NCBI GenBank assembly: GCA_016932375.1
Contig: JAFGDA010000049.1
Location: forward strand, 1-6,412
Origin: Actinomycetota bacterium
GTDB taxonomy: Bacteria > Actinomycetota > Humimicrobiia > Humimicrobiales > Humimicrobiaceae
Length of the DNA stretch: 6,412 nucleotides
Direction of reading: 5' to 3'
Notes under the pieces: model-generated
Database searches by the model: none
What the model was told of the DNA's origin: nothing
What the model saw: only the letters and a program-made list of their open reading frames with translations
Position numbers and translations under genes: made by a program
In this document: positions 1-5,890 of the stretch, in pieces
How the letters are laid out: each line of letters begins with the position of its first letter
Position numbering within the stretch: position 1 is the first letter of the stretch

Positions 1-1
1 C

Positions 2-220
2 ACTTCGCCTGGATGTGACCAGGAGGATAGCAATATATTTTTTGACCCAGGTTCAGGAGGGAACACGGACCATGACGGTTACGGTAAAATGCTTTTACTA
101 ACTTTTTACCTCAAACCTCCGGAAGCCGAAGAGGTGTTCAAAGCCTTAGAAGAGGGTATGCTAAACCTGGCTATCTGTCCCTGTGCTGCTGGCAGCTGGA
201 TGAACCACCAGGCAGGTTAA
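2..220 (+). CDS. cpaB: C-terminal fragment of a CpaB-like (RcpC/SAF-type) Flp pilus assembly protein, cut by the window edge
   Basis: An open frame enters from the left edge (frame 2) and stops at TAA 218-220, leaving 72 residues. The last part reads as a hydrophobic beta strand (KMLLLTFYLK), then PPEAEEVFKALEEG, then MLNLAICP. This matches the usual end of CpaB/RcpC proteins, in which a strand is followed by a 'TPEEAEKLALAEE-G' helix and a closing 'L-L-LR' strand. CpaB is a periplasmic or cell-surface Tad component with SAF-like domains, and it commonly sits just before cpaE and cpaF, as here. The N-terminal part of the fragment is a loop rich in Asp, Gly and Asn. Two cysteines (CPC) near the end are unusual for the family. 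The start and the SAF domain are outside the window, so the name rests on the C-terminal pattern plus gene order. Confidence 0.55.
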   Translation, partial: TSPGCDQEDSNIFFDPGSGGNTDHDGYGKMLLLTFYLKPPEAEEVFKALEEGMLNLAICPCAAGSWMNHQAG

Positions 221-272
221 TTCGTATTAAAAGAGATAGAGGGAATATATTTGGTCAATCAAGGGTATATGG

Positions 273-278
273 AAGGAG
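273..278 (+). promoter_or_regulatory. Shine-Dalgarno site of the cpaE-like gene
   Basis: AAGGAG lies 9 bases before the ATG at 288 and supports that start. The 67-base gap after the cpaB-like stop shows no convincing promoter, so the gene is probably read from an upstream promoter with the rest of the tad operon. Confidence 0.7.
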
Positions 279-287
279 CAGGCGGTA

Positions 288-1049
288 ATGATCGAAAAAA
301 CAGTGAAAGAATCAAGGGCATTGATGTTTGCAGGAAGCAAGGGAGGATGTGGCTGCAGTTTTTTATCTTATACTATTGCCACTTATTTTGCGCGTGAAAC
401 ACCAGGTAACGTTTTGCTTCTTGACCTTAATGCTGGTAAAAAAGATAGCAGGATTATCTTTAATACCCGGATGCAGAATGTCAGGGATATCGGCGATATT
501 GATGACGTCCTGGACCAGCTTGATACAGGGATACTTAAAAAGCTTGTGGTCAATCTTGATAACAGCCTTAACATCATTCTTCCGCCGCTAAGGATAGAAA
601 AAGGCGGGATCCTGTCTATCGACAATCTGGATAAGCTTATTGGTTGCCTCAAAGACCACTTTAATATAATATGCATAGACTTTCCATTCAGTCTTGCAGG
701 TTATGGAATGTTCAGCAGCTATGGTTTCATAGATAAATTCATTTTCATCTCTCTTCCCGATCTTGTTTCAGTCAATAATCTCGGTAATATGATTGACACT
801 TTAATCCCGGATAAACATTCTGTTGATTTTGACCTTGTAATTAATAAGTTTAACATCAGGCCTGCCATATCCCCAACAGGTTTGAATGGTATTCTCAGGA
901 ATCCGGTCAATGCTTTTATACCGTATGACCGTGATATAGAATTTTTAATGCTTAACAGGGGGCCGGATGCCATTTTCAATTACAATCTCAGGATTGTCAG
1001 GAACATACGTGAATTTTCACAGGAGATATATGAGGATATGAGATTATGA
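288..1049 (+). CDS. cpaE: CpaE-like MinD/ParA-family ATPase of the Tad pilus system
   Basis: The product has 253 residues with a deviant Walker A motif near the N-terminus (GSKGGCGCS, residues 16-24). A Walker A'-like strand (VLLLDLNAG, 42-50) and a Walker B-like strand (IICIDFP, 127-133) follow. The C-terminal third, with VINKFN (184-189), 'ISP' (194-196) and 'IPYDRD' (211-216), follows the CpaE/TadZ layout. CpaE/TadZ proteins sit at the cytoplasmic face of the membrane and help place the pilus machine at its site in the cell. The signature lysine K18 is present, but the P-loop lysine of the usual GK(S/T) is Cys23. CpaE proteins often have GATT there, so the loss is typical of the family though the Cys is unusual. 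The N-terminal receiver-like domain of Caulobacter CpaE is missing, so this is an ATPase-only form. The stop overlaps the cpaF start (ATGA, 1046-1049), which suggests translational coupling. Confidence 0.85.
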   Translation: MIEKTVKESRALMFAGSKGGCGCSFLSYTIATYFARETPGNVLLLDLNAGKKDSRIIFNTRMQNVRDIGDIDDVLDQLDTGILKKLVVNLDNSLNIILPPLRIEKGGILSIDNLDKLIGCLKDHFNIICIDFPFSLAGYGMFSSYGFIDKFIFISLPDLVSVNNLGNMIDTLIPDKHSVDFDLVINKFNIRPAISPTGLNGILRNPVNAFIPYDRDIEFLMLNRGPDAIFNYNLRIVRNIREFSQEIYEDMRL

Positions 1050-2293
1050 ACTCTACAGGTCTTGAAGAAATGGAAGATTACCTGGGTAAAAAGGTCATGG
1101 TAAAAATAAAAGAGCTGTTACCCCGGTCTTATGATTTAAAGGACAGAAAGGAATTAATAAGGAAATATATAGAGGACCTGGTTGAAGAAGAAAAGATAAT
1201 AATCGGCAGGGATAAGCTGGACCATATAAAGAGCAGCATCTGCGAGGATAGCCTGGGCTTCGGCCCCATAAGCATACTTGTGGAAGATAAAAGCATCACG
1301 GAAATAATGATAAATGATTACAACCTGGTATATATTGAGCAGGATGGGGTAATAAAAAAGACAGGTATAGCATTCAGGGACCGCATGCACCTGAAAAATA
1401 TGGTTGATAAGATACTGTCCCCCCTCGGGTTAAGGATAGATGAAAGCTCACCGATGGTTGATGCGAGGCTTGAGGATGGGTCCAGGTTAAACGCAGTAAT
1501 GCATCCGGTAAGCTATAATGGTATGGTTGTTACCATAAGAAAATTTAATGAAAATATGAAATCGGCCGTAGACCTGGTAAGCCACGGGACTTTTACACAG
1601 GAGATACTGGACTTTATTAAAACCTGTATAGAAAAAAAGGTCAATATCCTTGTAAGTGGCGGAACCTCAACAGGCAAGACTACTCTCCTTAATATAATAT
1701 CGAATTTTATCCCCTCAGTTGAAAGAGTTATAACTATTGAGGAGACACTGGAGCTTGACCTGAAACTTCCCCATGTAGTGAGAATGGAGGGAAAGCCCCC
1801 GAATATTGAAGGAGCTAAAGGAATAAGTTTAAGGGATCTAACAAGAAACGCATTAAGGATGCGTCCGGACCGTATCATAATCGGGGAAATAAGGGGCGGG
1901 GAGGCACTGGACGTATTGCAGGCAATGAATACAGGACATGACGGCTCTCTATGCACAATACATGCAAATTCTCCCGGGGATGCTATTACAAGGCTCGAGA
2001 CCATCCTGCTGATGCACAGTGCAAACCTGGATCCATCAACAGCGAGACGGATTATTGCTGCTTCGGTTGACTTGATAATCCAGCTTGCCAGGAGGAAAAA
2101 TGGTATGAGGGTTGTGGAAAAGATAAGCGAGGTGTCCGCAGGAGAAAAGAATATCGGGCGGAATATGTTCATAGATATAAAAGACATATTCAGGTTGGAG
2201 GAAAACTGCAGGAACCTGGATGCTGGCAGGGACGGCATTAATAAGAACAGGATAACAGGCACAGGTTATTTGCCGGATTTTATCAAAGATTGA
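1046..2293 (+). CDS. cpaF: CpaF/TadA secretion ATPase (type II/IV secretion family)
   Basis: This 415-residue protein is the hexameric motor that powers Tad/Flp pilus assembly from the cytoplasm by ATP hydrolysis. The N-terminal domain (about 60-170) carries family patterns such as GFGPISILVED (71-81), ITEIMIND (84-91), and the segment around DARLEDGSRLNAV (139-151) and VTIRKF (162-167). The catalytic domain has Walker A GGTSTGKTT (205-213, with K211 and T212), the acidic Asp-box equivalent TIEETLEL (230-237), Walker B IIIGEIRGGEALD (277-289), and the His box GHDGSLCTIHANS (297-309). All key residues look intact and the length is normal for the family. The start ATG overlaps the cpaE stop. 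The gene precedes tadB and tadC in the standard order. Separation from related PilT/VirB11-type ATPases rests on the GEIRGGEALD-LQAMNTGHDGS block and the context. Confidence 0.95.
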   Translation: MNSTGLEEMEDYLGKKVMVKIKELLPRSYDLKDRKELIRKYIEDLVEEEKIIIGRDKLDHIKSSICEDSLGFGPISILVEDKSITEIMINDYNLVYIEQDGVIKKTGIAFRDRMHLKNMVDKILSPLGLRIDESSPMVDARLEDGSRLNAVMHPVSYNGMVVTIRKFNENMKSAVDLVSHGTFTQEILDFIKTCIEKKVNILVSGGTSTGKTTLLNIISNFIPSVERVITIEETLELDLKLPHVVRMEGKPPNIEGAKGISLRDLTRNALRMRPDRIIIGEIRGGEALDVLQAMNTGHDGSLCTIHANSPGDAITRLETILLMHSANLDPSTARRIIAASVDLIIQLARRKNGMRVVEKISEVSAGEKNIGRNMFIDIKDIFRLEENCRNLDAGRDGINKNRITGTGYLPDFIKD

Positions 2294-2308
2294 GGGAGAA
2301 GAATAGAC

Positions 2309-2314
2309 GGAGGT
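2309..2314 (+). promoter_or_regulatory. Shine-Dalgarno site of tadB
   Basis: GGAGGT lies 11 bases before the ATG at 2326. A second weaker GAGG (2318-2321) lies 4 bases before it. Together they support initiation at 2326 in the 32-base gap after cpaF. Confidence 0.55.
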
Positions 2315-2325
2315 CCTGAGGTCAG

Positions 2326-3186
2326 ATGGTTGGCTGGAATTATTTAATTATAACCGTAGTTTCTTCATTATGCATTTATTTGTTGCTGCATGGGATAAGG
2401 GACATATTAGGCTGTACAGTCTGTAACATTCCCGGAATTTCAGGTAAAAGCGGGAAGGGATTTTTCAGGAAGTTAAAAATCCTGCAATTGACTGAAAAAA
2501 ACAGGAGATTACTGCTGGCCATAATCTTCCTTTCCGTGAGTACGTTCCTTTACATTTGGTTCGGGAATATATTACTGGCTTTAATCGTAAGTGCTTCCGG
2601 TTTAATATTTATTGCCGACCTTTTCTCAGGGCTTGAGAACCGGCGGCTCATATTGCTGCACGGTCAGTTGATAGAACTAATAAACCATATTATCATAATG
2701 CTGAAAGCCGGGAGGACCATAAGATTTATCTTTGAAAATGCTGAAAATAAATTTCCCCGTCCGTTGAATTTATACCTGACATCCATGTCTTCTGAACTGA
2801 AATTGGGGAATTCTCTTTCCCGTAGCCTTGATATTTTTAAATTTGAGAGCAGGAGCAACGAAGTGGGTCTGCTGGCAGCTGCCATAAAAATAAACCAGGA
2901 AACCGGCGGTGACATTATTCATGTACTTAACAGTATTACTGAAAGCCTGATAAATGGCCTGAGATCAAAATCCAGGGCCAGGACCCTTAGCCTTCAGGGC
3001 AGGTTTTCTGCAAATATCATAGCCCTTTTCCCCGTGGTTGTGCTTGTATTGTTAAATATGTTTATAGGGGGAAGGATTGCGGATTTTTTTTCCAGCCGGC
3101 CAGGTTTATGGATGCTTATTTCTGGAGGCATCCTTCAGGTCGCCGGAATAATAATAATTAAACAAATCTTCAGGAATATAGTTTAG
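2326..3186 (+). CDS. tadB: TadB-like inner-membrane platform protein (T2SSF/GspF domain)
   Basis: This 286-residue membrane protein has hydrophobic segments at about 5-22, 61-79, 81-99, 229-247 and 261-279. Between the third and fourth lies a cytoplasmic helical domain (about 112-225) of the T2SSF type. Its marks are LHGQLIELINHIIIMLKAG (111-129), ELKLGNSLSRSLD (157-169) and INQETGGDIIHVL (189-201), the usual 'G-sl-AL' and 'GG-l---L' positions. TadB and TadC form the platform that couples the CpaF motor to the growing pilus. Position right after cpaF and before a second T2SSF gene identifies it as TadB rather than TadC. The ends of both neighbouring genes lie within about 35 bases, consistent with one operon. 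Confidence 0.88.
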   Translation: MVGWNYLIITVVSSLCIYLLLHGIRDILGCTVCNIPGISGKSGKGFFRKLKILQLTEKNRRLLLAIIFLSVSTFLYIWFGNILLALIVSASGLIFIADLFSGLENRRLILLHGQLIELINHIIIMLKAGRTIRFIFENAENKFPRPLNLYLTSMSSELKLGNSLSRSLDIFKFESRSNEVGLLAAAIKINQETGGDIIHVLNSITESLINGLRSKSRARTLSLQGRFSANIIALFPVVVLVLLNMFIGGRIADFFSSRPGLWMLISGGILQVAGIIIIKQIFRNIV

Positions 3187-3199
3187 GTTGAAGATCATT

Positions 3200-4096
3200 A
3201 TGACGAAGATGTATATAATCGCATATTTGTATTATTTTTATATATGTTTGGGGACTTTTTTCTTGATAGTTTCCAGCACGGACAATAAGACAAAGAAATA
3301 TATATTTAAAAATTTTGGAAGGGATCAAGATAGGAGTACTGCCAGGGGCTCCCTAAAACACCTCAATAATTTATGTTACAGGATTGGAAGCAGTTTTAAT
3401 AAGGTTTTTAATATCATGAAATGGAATAACCGGTACGAAACAGGGTTGATTCATAAAAAGCAGGACATGGGTTATCATGTGGATATGCTTACCGGTTACA
3501 GGATCCTTTCTACCCTGTTTTTTGGCATGACAGGAATTTGCCTCGGTCCCGGTATAATCCCTTCCCTGCTATCTGGCACTATCGGTGGGGTCCTCGGCTA
3601 CTTGATACCTGTACTGGTTTTAAAAAGGTCCGGGTCTGAAAAAGCAAGAGTGATAGATGATGATCTACCGTATGTCATAGACCTGCTTACCATCGCCATG
3701 CTTGCCGGCCAGAACATTTATGGGGCTTTCAAGCTGCTTTCCTCGGAGTATGATGGAGCTGCCAGCAGGGAACTTGCCGGGTTTAACAGGGATATCGATC
3801 TTGGATTGGGAAAGGCAGGAGCATATGGAAATCTTGAGGCAAAAAAAATTTCAAAAGAATTTTCCGATCTTATATTTATTCTGACACAGGCAGAGCAGTA
3901 TGGTTCTCCGCTAAATGAAATATTAAAGCAAAAGTCGCAACAGATAAGATTTAAAAACCAGGAATTGGCCGAAGAAAAAGCCAGGAAGATGTCCATCTAT
4001 ATAATGTTTCCCCTTGTTTTTTTAGTGCTGCCTTCATTTATTTTACTGGCAGGAGGTCCTTTGTTGTTCTCTTTAGGGACGGGCCTCTTCGGGTAA
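3200..4096 (+). CDS. tadC: TadC-like inner-membrane platform protein (T2SSF/GspF domain)
   Basis: From the ATG at 3200 the product is 298 residues. It has an N-terminal membrane helix (about 5-25), a basic soluble stretch, two membrane segments near 103-142, a T2SSF domain (about 155-262), and a C-terminal membrane helix (about 266-287). Family marks are DDLPYVIDLLTIAMLAG (154-170), LTQAEQYGSPLNEIL (228-242), and AEEKARKMSIYIMFPLVFLVLP (257-278). This is the second Tad platform protein, partner of TadB. The open frame also allows a TTG start at 3188, 1 base after the tadB stop, with AGGA 12 bases before it, and an ATG at 3209. None has a strong ribosome site, so the first ATG is preferred. 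The + strand operon ends here, with no pilin genes downstream. The stop is only 7 bases from the end of the convergent gene. Confidence 0.88.
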   Translation: MTKMYIIAYLYYFYICLGTFFLIVSSTDNKTKKYIFKNFGRDQDRSTARGSLKHLNNLCYRIGSSFNKVFNIMKWNNRYETGLIHKKQDMGYHVDMLTGYRILSTLFFGMTGICLGPGIIPSLLSGTIGGVLGYLIPVLVLKRSGSEKARVIDDDLPYVIDLLTIAMLAGQNIYGAFKLLSSEYDGAASRELAGFNRDIDLGLGKAGAYGNLEAKKISKEFSDLIFILTQAEQYGSPLNEILKQKSQQIRFKNQELAEEKARKMSIYIMFPLVFLVLPSFILLAGGPLLFSLGTGLFG

Positions 4097-4104
4097 AGAA
4101 ACCC
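4091..4104. terminator. Weak hairpin between two convergent genes, possible bidirectional terminator
   Basis: GGGT-AAAGAA-ACCC can fold into a 4-bp stem with a 6-base loop, and on the + strand it is followed by TATTTT. It starts inside the end of tadC and runs over the tadC stop codon to the last base of the opposing gene's stop codon. The stem is short and the T run is broken, so termination function is only a possibility. Confidence 0.25.
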
Positions 4105-4973
4105 TATTTTCTCCCCTGTGACTGGCTGCTGCCATCATGTTTTTCACCAGTGGAGCCAGGACTATTGCCTGCAGAGCCCGTATCTCCTGAATCATTTTTT
4201 TTATATCCGGAATCCCCATCAGTATTACCATTTTTGTAGTTTTTTCCATACCCGGTATCTCCCGGATATGTGCCTCCGTTACCTGAAGGGTCATTCCCGA
4301 ATTTCTCCCTGTACCTGTTCCTGATCCTGTTAACAGAATCCAGGATATCTTTTTCATTGTTGGGATTAATTAAACCGTATCGGCTGCATAATCCATATTG
4401 TTCGTCAATATCTTCCAGGAGTTCTATAAGAAAAATTTCACTGGTGTTATCACCGGAACTGATAAGAAGGTCTGCTTCTTCAATACGGTTATTTAGAAAT
4501 TGAAAATGCAGGTTCCCTTTTTTGCTCTCAGGGTAAACAAGAAGTTTAAAGTCCTCAAAGGTTCTTTTAAGCGGGTAAAGAGCCTGGCCGGGGATACTGT
4601 CCTGGGCGGCGAAAAGGGTACCTGAAAAAGAAAAAATTGCAAGCACAAGGATTGTAATAAATATCATGGCCGGTCTAAGCACCAATCTACGGACAGGATA
4701 GCCGGTCCTGTTCAGCTTCCCGGATTCTCCCGGAAGCGGGTGGTCAGGAGTGCCTTCCTTTTCTGCTCTTTTAATAACCCGGTCCAGGCACTTTTTAATA
4801 AGATTTTCATCAGGTTTTATTTTTTTTATTTCCTGGATATTTTTTATTGAATCAAGAAAGCCTGCAACCTCTTTACCATATTTACCGTATTTTTTTAAGC
4901 AGTATTCGATACCATGTCCCCTTTCAATTGAGGAAATGCATTTGTATATTATTCTTTCTATCCCGCTATTCAT
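4104..4973 (-). CDS. DUF5667-domain single-pass membrane protein, probable anti-sigma or sensor partner of the ECF sigma factor
   Basis: The protein has 289 residues. The N-terminal part (1-95) is cytoplasmic and helical, with an IERGHGIEYCLKKYGKYGKEV segment (16-36) like the 'IE-CL--YP-Y--EL' stretch seen before DUF5667 domains. A membrane helix follows (about 101-122). The outer part (about 125-222) begins with the DUF5667 hallmark SIPGQALYPLKRTFEDFKLL (126-145) and continues LHFQFLNNRIEEADLLI (155-171). The tail (228-289) is a Gly/Ser/Asn/Asp-rich low-complexity stretch with no fixed fold expected. Its ATG overlaps the sigma-factor stop (ATGA, 4970-4973), and AGGA lies 12 bases upstream inside that gene, so the two are co-translated. 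The pairing and topology suggest an anti-sigma role. No zinc-type HxxxCxxC motif is seen, so the sigma-binding mode is not the ZAS type and the role is inferred. Confidence 0.75.
   Translation of the reverse strand: MNSGIERIIYKCISSIERGHGIEYCLKKYGKYGKEVAGFLDSIKNIQEIKKIKPDENLIKKCLDRVIKRAEKEGTPDHPLPGESGKLNRTGYPVRRLVLRPAMIFITILVLAIFSFSGTLFAAQDSIPGQALYPLKRTFEDFKLLVYPESKKGNLHFQFLNNRIEEADLLISSGDNTSEIFLIELLEDIDEQYGLCSRYGLINPNNEKDILDSVNRIRNRYREKFGNDPSGNGGTYPGDTGYGKNYKNGNTDGDSGYKKNDSGDTGSAGNSPGSTGEKHDGSSQSQGRK
4107..4292 (-). repeat. Low-complexity coding tail of the DUF5667 protein with short imperfect repeats
   Basis: These codons specify the last 62 residues, dominated by Gly, Ser, Asn, Asp, Thr and Lys. 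A motif GD(T/S)GY(G/K)KN occurs at residues 238-245 and 253-260, and a shortened GDTG occurs at 263-266. It looks like an extracellular flexible linker or wall-spanning tail, probably variable in length between relatives. Confidence 0.6.
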
Positions 4974-5527
4974 GTTTTTATTTCATCCTTTAGACCTGAA
5001 AGGGCCCTGAAAATAATACCCCTGAGGGTGGATTTTCTTTTGCCCGTGATTTCGGCAATGGTACCATAATCAAGGTCTTCAACAAATTTTAAAAAAAGTA
5101 CATCTTTCTGGAGCGGGGTCAGGTTTGAAAGTCCCCGCAGCAGGTTAGGATTACCAAAAACCATTTCCTTTTTTAAAGAAGTGCTGTTTCTAATAAAAAG
5201 TTCAGTATCAGGTATGGCAGCGTTATATTCATCTATCGGTATATCATCTTTCATTTTTTTTACCTTCCGGTAATAATCTATAAATGTATTACCTGCTATT
5301 TTATAGATCCAGGCATTAAAAGTTGCTTTATTCAGTTTCACATGAGGCAGGTTTACATAAACTTTTATAAATACCTCACTTACAAGGTCCTCCGCAGCCT
5401 GCCTGTCCAGTGTCCTGAAATAGAGGAACCTGAATATTTTAGGCATATACAGATTGAATATTTTTTCAAACCATGCATTATCGCCACTTCTTTTAAATTC
5501 TTTTAAATAAGTGTCAATATTTTCCAT
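4970..5527 (-). CDS. ECF-type RNA polymerase sigma factor (sigma-70 family)
   Basis: The product has 185 residues, a normal ECF length, with the two domains expected. Region 2 (about 20-90) includes FEKIFNLYMPKIFRFLYFRT (20-39), AAEDLVSEVFIKVY (44-57) for core polymerase binding, and AWIYKIAGNTFIDYYRK (72-88) for -10 recognition. Region 4 (about 130-180) includes LSNLTPLQKDVLFLKFVEDLDYGTIAEITG (133-162) and the recognition helix KRKSTLRGIIFRAL (163-176). It directs RNA polymerase to a specific promoter set, probably in response to an envelope signal passed by the downstream DUF5667 protein. A stop codon directly precedes the ATG in frame, so the gene cannot start further upstream. There is no good ribosome site at normal distance. 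A perfect AGGAGG lies 33 bases before the start. Which ECF group it belongs to cannot be settled by eye. Confidence 0.92.
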   Translation of the reverse strand: MENIDTYLKEFKRSGDNAWFEKIFNLYMPKIFRFLYFRTLDRQAAEDLVSEVFIKVYVNLPHVKLNKATFNAWIYKIAGNTFIDYYRKVKKMKDDIPIDEYNAAIPDTELFIRNSTSLKKEMVFGNPNLLRGLSNLTPLQKDVLFLKFVEDLDYGTIAEITGKRKSTLRGIIFRALSGLKDEIKT

Positions 5528-5532
5528 TCATG

Positions 5533-5566
5533 TTATTAATTGATGCTGCTTGAATAATAACCTCCT
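5533..5566 (-). promoter_or_regulatory. Displaced Shine-Dalgarno sequence with possible hairpin in the sigma-factor leader
   Basis: AGGAGG (5566-5561) is the best ribosome site on the - strand but is 33 bases from the sigma ATG (5527). Nothing usable as a start lies at normal distance. The next bases TTATTA (5560-5555) can pair with TAATAA (5538-5533) around a 16-base loop. Folding would bring AGGAGG to 5 bases from the ATG. The stem is six A-U pairs and so is weak on its own. Confidence 0.35.
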
Positions 5567-5571
5567 GGTAA

Positions 5572-5600
5572 ATTATATATGTTAAGATTCATTTTGGCAC
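5572..5600 (-). promoter_or_regulatory. Candidate housekeeping-type promoter ahead of the sigma factor gene
   Basis: A perfect -10 box TATAAT (5577-5572) lies 17 bases after GTGCCA (5600-5595), which matches 4 of 6 positions of TTGACA. The -35 overlaps the last codons of the DUF4405 gene. The predicted start of transcription is near 5565, within or just before the AGGAGG. This would let the sigma/DUF5667 pair be transcribed apart from the two genes upstream. AT-rich DNA gives such matches by chance. Confidence 0.35.
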
Positions 5601-5890
5601 CTGTCCATCTTTTTTTTAAAGGAATTCTTGAAATAACAGGTAATGGTGCCCCAGTTCAACATGAGGTGAAATATGACAAGCGCTATTAATATAAGCGAGC
5701 TCCAATCATGGAAAAGACGCAGGGTACCCCTGCTGGAAAATTCAAGAAAGGAAGTTGCTGCCCTCAGGCCGCCGTGCGTACCATTACCTGAAGGACCGAA
5801 TAACAGCGCGGCTCCCGTACCTGCACTTACAAGGCCTGCAACAAATAACAATATGTCTATAAAAAACTTTATTTTTATCTTTAATCTCAT
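5582..5890 (-). CDS. Small two-helix membrane protein, DUF4405 family (possible haem-binding)
   Basis: The product has 102 residues and two membrane helices (about 9-31 and 62-84) joined by a polar loop, with a basic C-terminus. The pattern fits DUF4405: a basic start (MRLKIKIKFFIDILLF), a TG pair at the end of helix 1 (25-26), then LFHDWSSLILIALVIFHLMLNW (59-80). Histidines 39, 61 and 75 could act as ligands. DUF4405 resembles cytochrome b561-like helix pairs and is often suggested to bind haem, but no function is established, so electron transfer or redox sensing is inference. The ATG follows the stop of the upstream gene without a gap (TAAATG), and GAGGT lies 7 bases before it, inside that gene. 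This points to translational coupling with the cysteine-rich exported protein. Confidence 0.72.
   Translation of the reverse strand: MRLKIKIKFFIDILLFVAGLVSAGTGAALLFGPSGNGTHGGLRAATSFLEFSSRGTLRLFHDWSSLILIALVIFHLMLNWGTITCYFKNSFKKKMDRCQNES

Noticed and set aside
71..88. A (N/D)xDxDG pattern (NTDHDG) in the cpaB-like fragment, resembling an EF-hand or dockerin calcium loop
   Set aside because: The acidic residue expected at loop position 12 is Leu and no second loop is present. It is more likely a flexible acidic loop.
1513..2262. A 249-codon open frame on the - strand opposite the cpaF gene
   Set aside because: It lies wholly inside cpaF, whose motifs are intact. Its translation shows no recognisable domain and is rich in Ser, Leu and Ile, as expected of a reverse-strand shadow.
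4073..4357. A 94-codon - strand open frame overlapping the end of the DUF5667 gene and tadC
   Set aside because: It is another frame of the low-complexity DUF5667 tail and runs into tadC on the opposite strand. No ribosome site or domain is apparent.
5514..5531. A five-codon open frame (ATG 5531 to TGA) overlapping the sigma-factor start
   Set aside because: It is too short to call a gene and has no ribosome site at normal distance. It is kept only as part of the leader observation.
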